NCBI GenBank assembly: GCA_963748315.1
Contig: CAVVIK010000006.1
Span: 434,001-498,000 of the forward strand
DNA length: 64,000 nucleotides
From: DASPHG01 sp963748315
Lineage (GTDB): Bacteria; Actinomycetota; Thermoleophilia; Solirubrobacterales; Thermoleophilaceae
Direction of reading: 5' to 3'
In this document: piece after piece, positions 34,739-42,843 of the stretch
Numbering within the stretch: the stretch's first letter is position 1
Layout: each line of letters opens with the position of its first letter
Position numbers and translations under genes: made by a program
The notes under the pieces: generated by a model
The model's database searches: none
The model's input: only the letters and a program-made list of their open reading frames with translations
What the model was told of the DNA's origin: nothing

Positions 34739-36428
34739 GCGGTAGCACCAGCCGCGACCCGACGTCGCTCACGTCGGGGAGCGGGCCGGTGAGGATGTTC
34801 GCGGTGCCGGCAGCTCCCGGCAGCGCCCACACTGTGTTGGAGCTCTGGACGATGAGCCCGATGCGATGGTCCGGCTGGAACGTGAAGTCCTGCGGTAGGA
34901 ACTCGACGCGGGCCCCGATCCATGCGCCCGGCGCGGGGTCGGCCGTCTCGAGACCGTCGCGGTAGTCGAGGTTCAAGAAGCCGCGCGCCACGGTCCGGAG
35001 CGTGCCGTCGGGCGCGACGTCGACCAGGAGCGGCGTGAGGTGCGCGCCGCCCTGGTCGTGGCGGACGATCGCGTCGAGCACCGCGCGGCCCGCGAGCCGC
35101 TTCGCGGCCGTCAGGGGCTCCGACTTGAAGTAGAGCGAGTAGTAGCCGTGGCCGGGCTCGTTCATCGGGTCGTTGGTCGAGAACTCCTCGCTGGCGGCGC
35201 CCGTGTCGACCCAGGTCCAGACGTTGTCCGTCGGCTCGGTGTTGGGCTGCTCGGACAGGGTGCCCGTCTCGCCCGTGCTCGGCGGCGGGAGCTCGGCACC
35301 CGGGACGTCCTGGTCGAAAGTGCGCCGCAGCCACAGGGTCTTGTTGCGCGTCTTGGGCGGCGGCCATGAGGATTCCTCGCGGAAGCCGGTGCTCTCGTAG
35401 CCCGACTCGCCGACCGTGCGGCCCTCCGTCAGCACGGCGGGCCCCTTCTCCACCCCGTTCCTGACGCCCTTGAGGGTCCGCTCGAAGAACGCGTCGAGCA
35501 GTGCGTCCCAGGTGTCGCCGCCCGGCGTCTGATGGGTGCCCTGGAAGAGGTATGCGAGCTTGAACGGGACCCGATCCAGGGCCTCGAACAGCCGGACCCC
35601 TTCGTCCTGCTTGACGTTGTAGTCCTGCCACCCGTGCGCCAGCAGGACCGCGGCGCGGAAGTTGTCGGCGTCCTTCAGGTAGTCGCGCTCGAGCCAGAAC
35701 TCGTCGTAGTCCGGTGTGCGGTCGTAGCCCTTGGCGGTGTGCTCGGCCGACTCGCACGGGTTCGCCCGGCTCGCGAGCTTCTCGGCGAACAGCGGATCGG
35801 TCGGATCGGTCGGCGGTGTGCGAGCCAGGCCGAAGTCGAAGGCGAGCGGCGTGTCGACTCCCTCGTCGGCAGGCGCGTCCGAGTTGAGGAAGTAGCGCAC
35901 GCCGTTGCCGTACGCGTAGCCGTACCAGCGGGAGATCGCGGCCTCCGGCACGATCGCGGCGAGGCCGGGGGCGTCGGCGCCACGCGCGGCAACCATGTTG
36001 GCGGTCGTGCCGTCGTAGGAGCCGCCGATCATCGCGACCTTGCCGCTCGACCACTCCCGGCTCGAGAGGAAGTTGACGAGGTCGACGCCGGACTGCTGCT
36101 CGTCCGCTCCGCCGTAGTCCCAGCAGCCCGACGAGTTGCGCGTGCCGAGGACATCCGCGACCGCGCGCGCGTAGCCCTTCGGGACGAAGGTCTGGCCGAG
36201 CCCGTCGTTTGCCAGGTTCGGTGTCGTGTACTCGGCGAGGGTGTTGTAGGGCGAGTAGGTGAGGATCACCGGCGCCCGCGCATCGCCCTCGGGGCGCATC
36301 ACCTCGACGTTGATCTCGGCGCCGCCGACGGTCGGGACCTTGTACTTCTCGAAGATCGGCTCAGCGTTCGCCGCGGGTGCGGCGACACCCAGCGCAAGCA
36401 CGGCAAACAGCAGGCGCCTCCCAAGCAT
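34716..36428 (-). CDS. Secreted X-Pro dipeptidyl-peptidase/CocE-NonD family hydrolase
   Basis: 570 aa, signal peptide about 1-19 (LLFAVLALGVAAPAANA). S15/CocE fold: the N-terminal AEINVEVMRPEGDARAPVILTYSPYN is typical, nucleophile Ser lies in MIGGSYDGTTANM, Asp in AHGWQDYNVKQDE and the catalytic His in YLFQGTHQTPGG. A C-terminal jelly-roll domain (about 370-570) includes TPLLVDVAPDGTLRTVARGFL and DHRIGLIVQSSN. Members hydrolyse X-Pro peptides, acyl esters or antibiotics; the substrate is not predictable here. ATG 36428 precedes the signal peptide directly. Confidence 0.87.
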   Translation of the reverse strand: MLGRRLLFAVLALGVAAPAANAEPIFEKYKVPTVGGAEINVEVMRPEGDARAPVILTYSPYNTLAEYTTPNLANDGLGQTFVPKGYARAVADVLGTRNSSGCWDYGGADEQQSGVDLVNFLSSREWSSGKVAMIGGSYDGTTANMVAARGADAPGLAAIVPEAAISRWYGYAYGNGVRYFLNSDAPADEGVDTPLAFDFGLARTPPTDPTDPLFAEKLASRANPCESAEHTAKGYDRTPDYDEFWLERDYLKDADNFRAAVLLAHGWQDYNVKQDEGVRLFEALDRVPFKLAYLFQGTHQTPGGDTWDALLDAFFERTLKGVRNGVEKGPAVLTEGRTVGESGYESTGFREESSWPPPKTRNKTLWLRRTFDQDVPGAELPPPSTGETGTLSEQPNTEPTDNVWTWVDTGAASEEFSTNDPMNEPGHGYYSLYFKSEPLTAAKRLAGRAVLDAIVRHDQGGAHLTPLLVDVAPDGTLRTVARGFLNLDYRDGLETADPAPGAWIGARVEFLPQDFTFQPDHRIGLIVQSSNTVWALPGAAGTANILTGPLPDVSDVGSRLVLPLSRAAAP

Positions 36429-36483
36429 CCGGCACTGAAAATAGCGCCTCTGGCGACCTCGTAGCCCTGGTTGCGGCTCAGAC

Positions 36484-37206
36484 CTAGCCCGTCGGGCCGA
36501 AGCGCTCGGTGCGGATCTGTCGGGCGTCGAGGCCCGCGCCGAGGAGCAGCCCCGCGGCCGTCTCGACGAAGCCGTTCGTTCCGCAGACGAAGCCGAGCTG
36601 GGCTTCATCGGCTGCTTCGGCGATCAGCGCCGCGTCGACCCTGCCGGTATGACCGGCCCAGCCCTGCGGAGCCTCGCGCGTGAAGGTGAGGAGTGCATCC
36701 TCGCCGAGCTCGTCGGCATAGATCACGTCCTCCGCGGACCTGACCGAGTACACGAGACGCATCGACAGTTCGGGCCCCGTCCGCCGACGCTGGCGCAGCA
36801 TGCACATCAACGGCACCACACCCGACCCCCCACCTACGAGGACCACTGGCGATTCGCCGCGCCATACGAAGTAGGAGGTGAAAGGGCCACGGACCTCGAC
36901 CTGGTCGCCCTCCACCACGACGTCGTGGAAGTAGGGCGACACTTCTCCGTCGTCGAGGCGGTCGATCGTGAGCTCGATCTCACCCTCATCGAGCGGCGAA
37001 GAGGCGATCGAATACGAGCGTTGGGCGCGATAGCCGTCGGCGGCGGTGAGGCGTACGTCGTAGTGCTGGCCGGGCAGGTGCGGCATCCACATCGGGAGCC
37101 GGATCCAGAAGGACTTGACGCGCGGCGTCTTCGGTTCGATTCGGACGACGGTCCCGATTTGCCACTTTCCTGGCGCACGCTGTTCGACCGGCGTCAGTCG
37201 GTCCAA
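36484..37206 (-). CDS. FNR-family FAD/NAD(P)-binding oxidoreductase
   Basis: About 240 aa without a fused ferredoxin domain. FAD-binding RSYSIASSP and GQHYDVRLTA, NAD(P)-binding VLVGGGSGVVPLMCML, and C-terminal FVCGTNGFVETAAGLL are clear. TTG 37206 is the probable start and overlaps the molybdoenzyme stop; the first ATG is too far inside the fold. Located directly after a sulfite-oxidase-like gene, it probably supplies electrons to, or takes them from, that enzyme. Last gene of the ten-gene minus-strand operon. Confidence 0.85.
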   Translation of the reverse strand: MDRLTPVEQRAPGKWQIGTVVRIEPKTPRVKSFWIRLPMWMPHLPGQHYDVRLTAADGYRAQRSYSIASSPLDEGEIELTIDRLDDGEVSPYFHDVVVEGDQVEVRGPFTSYFVWRGESPVVLVGGGSGVVPLMCMLRQRRRTGPELSMRLVYSVRSAEDVIYADELGEDALLTFTREAPQGWAGHTGRVDAALIAEAADEAQLGFVCGTNGFVETAAGLLLGAGLDARQIRTERFGPTG

Positions 37207-37805
37207 TAGCGCTCCTCCTTCCAGGGGTCGCCCCGGTTGTGGTAGCCGTTCGCTTCCCAGAAGCCCGGCTCGTCGTGGTCCATCACACGCAGCCCCGCGA
37301 TCCATTTCGCGCTCTTCCAGAAGTACAGGTGCGGAACGAGTAGCCGAGCGGGCCCACCGTGCTCGCGCGGCAGCGCATCCCCTTCGTGCTCGGTGACGAC
37401 CCACGCCTTGCCCCCGGTCAAATCGGCCAGCGAGAGGTTGGTCGTGTAGCCGCCGTAGGAATACGCCATCGCGTAGTCACCCTGTGGCTCGACTCCGTCA
37501 AGCAGCACGTCCACCGATACGCCTCCGAAGCTGGTGCCGAGCTTGGACCACTTGGTCACGCAATGGATGTCGCACGGCACGGTCTCGAACGGCAGGCGAT
37601 GGAACTCGTCCCAGGTCAGCTCCTTCTCATGGGTGACCATGCCGTCGATCCGGAGGCCCCAGTCCTCCGGCTCGAGCCGTGGCGCCGGCCCTGCGGTCAG
37701 CACCGGGAACCCGGCCTCCGCGTACTGGCCCGGCGGGATCCGCCCGCGCAGCTCCTCCGGTGCACGTCGGCGCCCCGCAAACCCCCGGGAAACGAAAGCG
37801 CTCAC
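37194..37805 (-). CDS. Sulfite-oxidase-like molybdopterin oxidoreductase
   Basis: 203 aa, single SUOX-type Moco-binding domain. The molybdenum-coordinating Cys is in VPCDIHCVTKWSKLGTSFGGV, and the cofactor pocket residues in WKSAKWIAGLRVMD and GFWEANGYHNRGDPW. No Tat signal, haem or dimerisation domain is visible, so this is the compact cytoplasmic class (YuiH-like), whose substrate is uncertain. GTG start overlaps the 64-aa protein stop as GTGA. An FNR-type partner follows with a 13-base overlap. Confidence 0.87.
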   Translation of the reverse strand: MSAFVSRGFAGRRRAPEELRGRIPPGQYAEAGFPVLTAGPAPRLEPEDWGLRIDGMVTHEKELTWDEFHRLPFETVPCDIHCVTKWSKLGTSFGGVSVDVLLDGVEPQGDYAMAYSYGGYTTNLSLADLTGGKAWVVTEHEGDALPREHGGPARLLVPHLYFWKSAKWIAGLRVMDHDEPGFWEANGYHNRGDPWKEERYWTD

Positions 37806-37996
37806 CGGAGCCGCTCCGTCGTGACGGCGTGGAGGCGTGCCGCTTGCTCCTCCCGTCCGAGTGCCGCGCGATAGCTCTGGAAGGCGAGCGTCCGTTGCGC
37901 GCCTGCGGCCCTGACCCAACGCTCGTACGCGCACCGAACGTCCTCAGACGCTTCCCGCCAGCAGCGCAAGCTGTCAATTGGTCCCGAGCTCAGCAT
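37802..37996 (-). CDS. 64-aa hypothetical protein, translationally coupled
   Basis: 64 aa from ATG 37996. Mostly helical and amphipathic, with Trp, Arg and Ala: SLRCWREASEDVRCAYERW and FQSYRAALGREEQAARLHA. It overlaps the WrbA gene by 23 bases at its start and shares GTGA with the molybdoenzyme start at its end. That double overlap and the conserved-looking pattern argue that it is real. I cannot assign a function; position suggests a role linked to the molybdoenzyme or WrbA. Confidence 0.65.
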   Translation of the reverse strand: MLSSGPIDSLRCWREASEDVRCAYERWVRAAGAQRTLAFQSYRAALGREEQAARLHAVTTERLR

Positions 37997-38678
37997 GCGA
38001 GGTGTCGGTTACAGAGATCAGACCGGAACTCGGAGCCCCCTTTGCCGAAAGCAACCCGGCGTCTCGCGCGACACCGATCACCCGCGCCACCCGCGCAAGT
38101 CGGGCGCCCTGCGCGCGTGCGACGACCAGCGTCTCCTCGTCGGGGCCGTCGGCACGGCGGCCGCTGGTGAAGGACGCGCCGTAGGGGTTTCCACCGCCGT
38201 TGAAGGCCTCGTGCACCGTGTATCCCAGTGGCAGGACGATTGCGCCCCAGTGGTACAGCGTGTTGTTGAGGGCGAGAATCGTCGACTCTTGCCCACCGTG
38301 CTCGGTCTGGGAGGACGTGAACGTCGTCCCGACCTTGTTGACCAGCTTTCCCTGCTCCCACATTTCGCCGGCGAGATCGAGAAACACCTTCAGCTGGGCC
38401 GCGACGTTCCCGAACCGCGTAGGCGTTCCGAAGGCGATCCCGTCGGCCCACTCGATGTCCTCAAGGCGTGCGCTTGGCTCATCGTCGGCCTCGGAGCGAT
38501 GCCGGCCCCAGTACTGGTTCGCCGAGATCGCCAGCTCCTCGCTGAGCTCCGCGACCGCGCGAAGGCGAACATCGGCTCCTTCGGACGCCGCTCCCTCTGC
38601 GACCGCGCGGGCGAGGCCACGCACATTGCCGCGTGCGCTGTAGTAGATGACCGCTATCCGGGCGGGCCGGTCATCCAT
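37974..38678 (-). CDS. wrbA: WrbA-like NAD(P)H:quinone oxidoreductase
   Basis: 234 aa flavodoxin-fold FMN enzyme that reduces quinones by two electrons. FMN phosphate loop IYYSARGNVRGLARAV, the flavin-contacting GTPTRFGNVAAQLK, and TSSQTEHGGQESTILAL with YHWGAIVLPLGY are signature segments. An insertion of about 20 residues (SANQYWGRHRSEADDEPSA) follows the first strand-helix. It fits with a redox-stress operon next to the molybdoenzyme and MarR-like regulator. Its start overlaps the regulator stop by eight bases. Confidence 0.88.
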   Translation of the reverse strand: MDDRPARIAVIYYSARGNVRGLARAVAEGAASEGADVRLRAVAELSEELAISANQYWGRHRSEADDEPSARLEDIEWADGIAFGTPTRFGNVAAQLKVFLDLAGEMWEQGKLVNKVGTTFTSSQTEHGGQESTILALNNTLYHWGAIVLPLGYTVHEAFNGGGNPYGASFTSGRRADGPDEETLVVARAQGARLARVARVIGVARDAGLLSAKGAPSSGLISVTDTSHAELGTN

Positions 38679-39105
38679 TTCGCGAGTCCAATCGGATCAG
38701 CTCCTCGAGCCATTTCCGCTCGCCCTCATTGAGCCCTTCGACGTACGCCTGGATCCCCTCCCTGTGGGCGGCATCGATGTCGGCGAGCAGCTCTCGACCC
38801 TCGTCTCGGAGCGAATAGCGGCGTCGCTCCTCGGACAGGTAGCCGCGACGATGCAGGCGGCCAACCGCCTGATATGCCGCTTGAAGCGAGAGCCCACTGA
38901 GATCGGCGAGCTCACTGACGCTGCGGGGCCCGTCGCTGATCATGAGCGCCAGGAGCAGACGCAGATCCTCGAAGGACAGGTCGAACTGCTCGGCCCGCGC
39001 GGTGATCTGTGCCCAACCGATCAGATCGAGGCGACGCAGACGTGTTGCGATTGCTTCGATAAGCCGGTCGGTCGAGGTTGAAGGAGGACTGGGCGATGCC
39101 TTCAT
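38671..39105 (-). CDS. MarR-like winged-helix transcriptional regulator
   Basis: 144 aa. The wHTH lies at about 45-110: SVSELADLSGLSLQAAYQAV is the recognition helix region and LHRRGYLSEERRRYSLRDEG the beta wing. Flanking helices provide dimerisation (LIEAIATRLRRLDLIGWAQI and the C-terminal EGLNEGERKWLEEL). MarR proteins often repress nearby detoxification or oxidoreductase genes in response to small aromatic or electrophilic ligands. A GAGGAG eight bases before ATG 39105 supports the start, and ATGA overlap links it with the small membrane protein upstream. Confidence 0.82.
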   Translation of the reverse strand: MKASPSPPSTSTDRLIEAIATRLRRLDLIGWAQITARAEQFDLSFEDLRLLLALMISDGPRSVSELADLSGLSLQAAYQAVGRLHRRGYLSEERRRYSLRDEGRELLADIDAAHREGIQAYVEGLNEGERKWLEELIRLDSRNG

Positions 39106-39317
39106 GGTGAGCTCCTCACATCTTTTCGGTGTCGACGTCGGACCGAGCGGGCGAGCAGGTACGGCGTCGCGAGGATCGCCGCGGCGAGCGCCACGAGCGC
39201 GAGCAGGACGACCACCAAGACGACCCCCAACGCGATCATGGCGAGCGGCGCCGCGGTCATCAGTCCCACCAGGCCCACACAGGCGCCGATGACGATCCAC
39301 TCGGGCGAGTAGCTCAT
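39102..39317 (-). CDS. 71-aa two-helix membrane protein
   Basis: 71 aa with two hydrophobic helices (about 7-30 and 33-54; IALGVVLVVVLLALVALAAA in the second) and a basic tail SVRRRHRKDVRSS, so the C terminus probably faces the cytoplasm. It is bound on both sides by ATGA overlaps with the reductase and regulator genes. No family recognised. Confidence 0.68.
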   Translation of the reverse strand: MSYSPEWIVIGACVGLVGLMTAAPLAMIALGVVLVVVLLALVALAAAILATPYLLARSVRRRHRKDVRSSP

Positions 39318-40066
39318 GTGACGGCGGGCTGGGCCAGCCAGTCGTGGAAACGAGTCTCGCCATGGCGAGCATCGTCTTCCGGCAGCAGTGTCCGCTCGTG
39401 CAGCCTGGCGCCGAAGTAGCGCGCTTCGGGGTCGGCTACGACTTCGTGCCGATCGCCGCGTGCCGCCAGACTCTGCCGGATGAGCTCGTCAAGCCGGAAC
39501 TGCTCGGGCCCTGCGACCTCGACGATCCCATTAGCCGGCACTCCTTGGCTGAGCTCGCTCACCGCGGTGGCCACATCGTCGGCTGCGATCGGCTGGATGA
39601 GTACGCGCGCAAGCCGAACCGTGTCGTCATCGGTCGCAGCATCGGCGACGCTCTTCCCGAACTCGAAGAACTGCGTCGCGCGGACGATCGTGTATGGGAT
39701 CAAGGACGCCTTGATCAGCTTCTCTTGGACGATCTTCGCCCTGAAGTAGGCGCTTTCGGTCAGGCGCTCGGTTGCGACGACCGATAGCGCAACGTGGTGC
39801 CCGACACCGGCGGCGCTCTCCGCGGCCAGCAGGTTGCTGGTGGACGTCGTGAAGAACTCCATCGCGGCTTCGCCTTCCAACGACGGCGAGTTCGACACGT
39901 CAACGACCACCGATGCTCCTTCGAGCGCCTCGGCGAGGCCATCGCCCGTCAGCGTGTTCACGCCTGTGTCAGGTGACGCCGCGACGGCGTCGTGGCCGGC
40001 CTCGTCGAGCTTCGCCACGAGCTTTGAACCGATAAGGCCGGTCCCGCCGATGACGAGGATCTTCAC
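39314..40066 (-). CDS. NmrA-like NAD(P)-binding reductase
   Basis: 250 aa atypical SDR. Dinucleotide motif ILVIGGTGLIGSKLVAKL at the start; the middle SVVATERLTESAYFRAKIVQEKLI resembles the ladder of NmrA/HSCARG and NAD(P)H-binding proteins without the classic YxxxK. Some relatives act as redox sensors and others reduce quinones or lactones. GTG 40066 overlaps the hydrolase stop as GTGA. Context is a redox or electrophile-handling operon. Confidence 0.8.
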   Translation of the reverse strand: MKILVIGGTGLIGSKLVAKLDEAGHDAVAASPDTGVNTLTGDGLAEALEGASVVVDVSNSPSLEGEAAMEFFTTSTSNLLAAESAAGVGHHVALSVVATERLTESAYFRAKIVQEKLIKASLIPYTIVRATQFFEFGKSVADAATDDDTVRLARVLIQPIAADDVATAVSELSQGVPANGIVEVAGPEQFRLDELIRQSLAARGDRHEVVADPEARYFGARLHERTLLPEDDARHGETRFHDWLAQPAVT

Positions 40067-40914
40067 GCGAACCGCCTTACGAATGCGAGCGCCTTTTCGG
40101 CGACCTCGCGCCAGCCGCTGTCGATGGTCAGCGAGTGACCGCGGTTGGGGATCGTTTCGATCTCGGTGACCGCCTGGTTCCGTCGCTGGCGCTTGAACGC
40201 TGCGTTCGCGATCGCGGGCGCAACCGTGTGGTCGTTCTCGCCCTCGATGATCAGCAGTGGCCCGCGATCCGGGTTCGTGGGGTCCAGCTTTGCCTCGGTT
40301 CGCGGGTTCAGGTTGGCATTGGCCATCTGCGCCAGCGCGACGGCCGGCGCCGCCACGTGGTACGCCTCGTACAGCAGCTTCGCCTCCTCGTCTTCGAGGG
40401 CATTCGCCCAGCCGTACTTGAACTGGTCCAGGGTGAGCGCGACGGCACGGCCCCTGTTCAAGGGGTTTCGAAGCACCGGGATCGAGACACGCAACGTCGA
40501 GATCGGCAGCGGGAGCACACCGCGGAACGGTCCGGGATCGATTGCCACCGTCACCGCTGACAAACCCCGGTCGGCGATGATCTGCGCCAGCAGTCCGCCG
40601 GTCGAGTGGCCCATCACGGCGGGCTTCTTCTCCAGCCCCCCGATCACCTCCGCGGTGTGATCGGCGACCTGGCCGAGCGTCTTCTTCGCGAAAACCTCGG
40701 GGTGCGCCCTGGCCTCTGCGACCGTCTCGGGATCGTCGGGCCAGCTCGGGGCTACCGGCGCATACCCGGCTTCGTCGAACAACTCGGCCCAGCGATCCCA
40801 GCTGCTCGGCAGCAGCCAGAGCCCGTGGATGAATACGACCGGCGTCCGCCCGCTCGCGTTCGCCTGCTCTACCTGTCGCGTTTCCCGCTCAGAGGATGTG
40901 GTCATCGTTGGCAT
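40063..40914 (-). CDS. Alpha/beta hydrolase
   Basis: 283 aa from ATG 40914, which has an AGGA about seven bases upstream. Fold landmarks are VVFIHGLWLLPSSWD, the elbow AVMGHSTGGLLAQ with the nucleophile Ser, an Asp in IIEGENDHTVAP and the His in PNRGHSLTIDSGW. Resembles non-haem haloperoxidase/esterase-type relatives. Third of three different alpha/beta hydrolases in the operon; it starts 13 bases after the previous stop. Confidence 0.84.
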   Translation of the reverse strand: MPTMTTSSERETRQVEQANASGRTPVVFIHGLWLLPSSWDRWAELFDEAGYAPVAPSWPDDPETVAEARAHPEVFAKKTLGQVADHTAEVIGGLEKKPAVMGHSTGGLLAQIIADRGLSAVTVAIDPGPFRGVLPLPISTLRVSIPVLRNPLNRGRAVALTLDQFKYGWANALEDEEAKLLYEAYHVAAPAVALAQMANANLNPRTEAKLDPTNPDRGPLLIIEGENDHTVAPAIANAAFKRQRRNQAVTEIETIPNRGHSLTIDSGWREVAEKALAFVRRFA

Positions 40915-40927
40915 GAGTGGTCCTTTC

Positions 40928-41896
40928 CTAGGTGCTGTGGAGCGCTTCGCGCAGGACTGATGCCGCCTGCGCGACGGCGGCACGCGTCGCGTGGGTGCCG
41001 CTGAGCGGGGTGAGCATCATGAAGTCGTGCGTTATGCCGTCGTAACGCACGGTCGTGACCGGGATACCGGCAGCCCGCAGGTGTGCGGCGTAGGCCTCGC
41101 CCTCGTCGCGCAGCACGTCGGCCTCGTCGACGGCGACGAACGCCGGCGGAAGTCCGGCGATTTGCTCATCGCTCGCTCGGAGCGGCGAGGCGAACGGCTC
41201 CGACCGCCGCTCGACATCGGGCGCGTAGGCGTCCCAGAACCACGCCATGGCCTTGGCGGTGAGGAAGTAGCCCTCCGCGAACTGCTTATACGAGGCCGTG
41301 TCCATGGCGGCGTCGGTGACCGGGTAGTACATCGATTGCTGCACGAAGCGCACGTCGCCGCGGTCGTTCGCCATCAGCGCCAGCGCTGCGGCCATGCAGC
41401 CACCTACGGAATCGCCGGCGACGGCCATACGCTCGGCGTCGAGCCCATTGGCAGCGCCCTCGCGGACGATCCACTGGGCCGTTGCGTATCCCTGCTCGAT
41501 CGCGACTGGGTAGTGCGCCTCCGGCGAGCGGTCGTATTCGACGAACACAACGGCGGCGTCGGCGCCGACGGCCAGTTCGCGGACGAGACGGTCGTGGGTG
41601 TCGGCATTGCCGAGCACCCAGCCGCCGCCGTGCATGTAGAGGATCACAGGCAGCGTTCCCCCGGCGTCTGACGGCCGGACGATGCGCACGCGCACGTCGC
41701 CGACCTCGGCCGGGACAGTGATCCAACGGTCCTCGACCGGCAGCTTCTCGATCGGGGCTGCTTGGACATCGTCGAGCACCTTGCGTGCGTCGGCGGGCGT
41801 GAGCTCGTAGAGGAACGGCGGCTTGGAGGTGGCCTCGACGAACGCCTGCGACTCCGGCTCGAGGACGACTCCGTTCGTGGCGGTGGACAGGTGCAT
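40928..41896 (-). CDS. Hormone-sensitive-lipase-type alpha/beta hydrolase
   Basis: 322 aa. The HGGGW oxyanion motif in ILYMHGGGWVLGNADTHDR and nucleophile elbow AGDSVGGCMAAA define the HSL (family IV) esterases. Asp lies in AFVAVDEADVLRDEG and the catalytic His in YDGITHDFMML. Likely hydrolyses short acyl esters or lactones in the cytoplasm. A GAGAGGAGAG ribosome-binding region precedes ATG 41896, 17 bases after the upstream gene. Confidence 0.88.
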   Translation of the reverse strand: MHLSTATNGVVLEPESQAFVEATSKPPFLYELTPADARKVLDDVQAAPIEKLPVEDRWITVPAEVGDVRVRIVRPSDAGGTLPVILYMHGGGWVLGNADTHDRLVRELAVGADAAVVFVEYDRSPEAHYPVAIEQGYATAQWIVREGAANGLDAERMAVAGDSVGGCMAAALALMANDRGDVRFVQQSMYYPVTDAAMDTASYKQFAEGYFLTAKAMAWFWDAYAPDVERRSEPFASPLRASDEQIAGLPPAFVAVDEADVLRDEGEAYAAHLRAAGIPVTTVRYDGITHDFMMLTPLSGTHATRAAVAQAASVLREALHST

Positions 41897-41913
41897 GGTT
41901 GCTCTCCTCTCTG

Positions 41914-42627
41914 TCAGGCGGCTGCGTGTACCGCCGCGGCCTCCAGGATCTGTTGGGCGGTCTCCTCGGGATGCGAGACCGCTATGGCGTGCGAGCCGGC
42001 CGCGATCTCACGCGTGGAGCGTGCGCCGGCACGGTCGGCCATGTAGTGCTGGAGGGCGGCTGGGATGTTGCGGTCCTCCTCGCCGATCACGAACCACGAC
42101 GGCGCGTCGCGCCAGAGTGACCGGTCGCCCGACGGCTCGGTGAGCGCCTCCTGTGTGGCCGGCCGCTGCGTAGCGGCCATCCTCGCGGCCAGGTGGGCGG
42201 GCACATCCGCGCAGAACTGCTCGTGGAAGCGCTCGGTTCTGATGTACAGGTCGGTCGTGCCGTCGGTGCGTGGGACGGGCCGTAACGCGTCGCCCAGTGT
42301 GCTGCCTGGGAACTTCTGAGACAGCGAAAACGCGTCCTCGCCCCGGTCGGGCGCGAAGCCGCAGACGTAGACGAGCCCGACGATGTCGCCGGCGTCGGCC
42401 GGGACGTTCGTGATGACCGCGCCGCCGTAGGAGTGCCCGACCAGCACGACGGGCCCGTCGACCGAGCGAACGACGTCCGCGACGGCGGCGGCGTCCGAGG
42501 CGAGACCGCGCAGCGGGTTGGCGGCGGCGATCACCGGGTGGCCGGCGTCCAGCAGCGGGTCGATTACATGATCCCAGCTCGCGGACTCAGCGAAGGCACC
42601 GTGGACGAGGACGACGGTGGGCGCCAT
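41914..42627 (-). CDS. Alpha/beta hydrolase (esterase EstC/salicylate-esterase-like)
   Basis: 237 aa. Starts VVLVHGAFAESASWDHVI, a hallmark of the AB-hydrolase_6 group. Nucleophile Ser in LVGHSYGGAVITN, acid in FVIGEEDRNIPA, catalytic His in IAAGSHAIAVSHPEE. First gene of the ten-gene operon: AAAGGAG precedes ATG 42627, and 35 bases upstream begins the 85-bp promoter/operator element with a DosR-box-like dyad. Expression is therefore probably controlled by the two-component system next door. Confidence 0.86.
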   Translation of the reverse strand: MAPTVVLVHGAFAESASWDHVIDPLLDAGHPVIAAANPLRGLASDAAAVADVVRSVDGPVVLVGHSYGGAVITNVPADAGDIVGLVYVCGFAPDRGEDAFSLSQKFPGSTLGDALRPVPRTDGTTDLYIRTERFHEQFCADVPAHLAARMAATQRPATQEALTEPSGDRSLWRDAPSWFVIGEEDRNIPAALQHYMADRAGARSTREIAAGSHAIAVSHPEETAQQILEAAAVHAAA

Positions 42628-42662
42628 GAGAGCTCCTTTCGGTGGCTTCAGGGCTCTTCACC

Positions 42663-42747
42663 TCCCAGGATCCTGCGCCGAAAGTGCGACAACAACCCGC
42701 GGATGTCGCACCGAAGTGGGGACATTCGTCCGTACGTCATTTGGCGC
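42663..42747 (-). promoter_or_regulatory. 85-bp promoter/operator element, left copy (inverted repeat)
   Basis: Read on the minus strand this block is 77/85 identical to 45581-45665 on the plus strand. It ends 35 bases before the ATG of the hydrolase operon, while the other copy ends 33 bases before the epoxide hydrolase ATG, so both face outward. Plus-strand bases 42719-42731 form GGGACATTCGTCC: two GGAC/GTCC arms around four bases, the geometry of a mycobacterial DosR box. Shared blocks also include gcgccaaatgacgta and ggttgttgtc. Likely the binding site of the NarL-type regulator encoded at 44420. Confidence 0.8.
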
Positions 42748-42843
42748 ACGGCCGGACCGGCGTTAACGTGGTCGGGTAGCTCCCCGATCCCTGAGCGCCG
42801 CAAGGGGGGATGCCGCACCACCACCCACCTCCAGCTGTCCGCT

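Noticed and set aside
42703..42843. Earlier in-frame start (ATG 42703) for the MASE1 kinase
   Set aside because: It lies inside the 85-bp operator and would add a residue stretch unlike any MASE1 N terminus.
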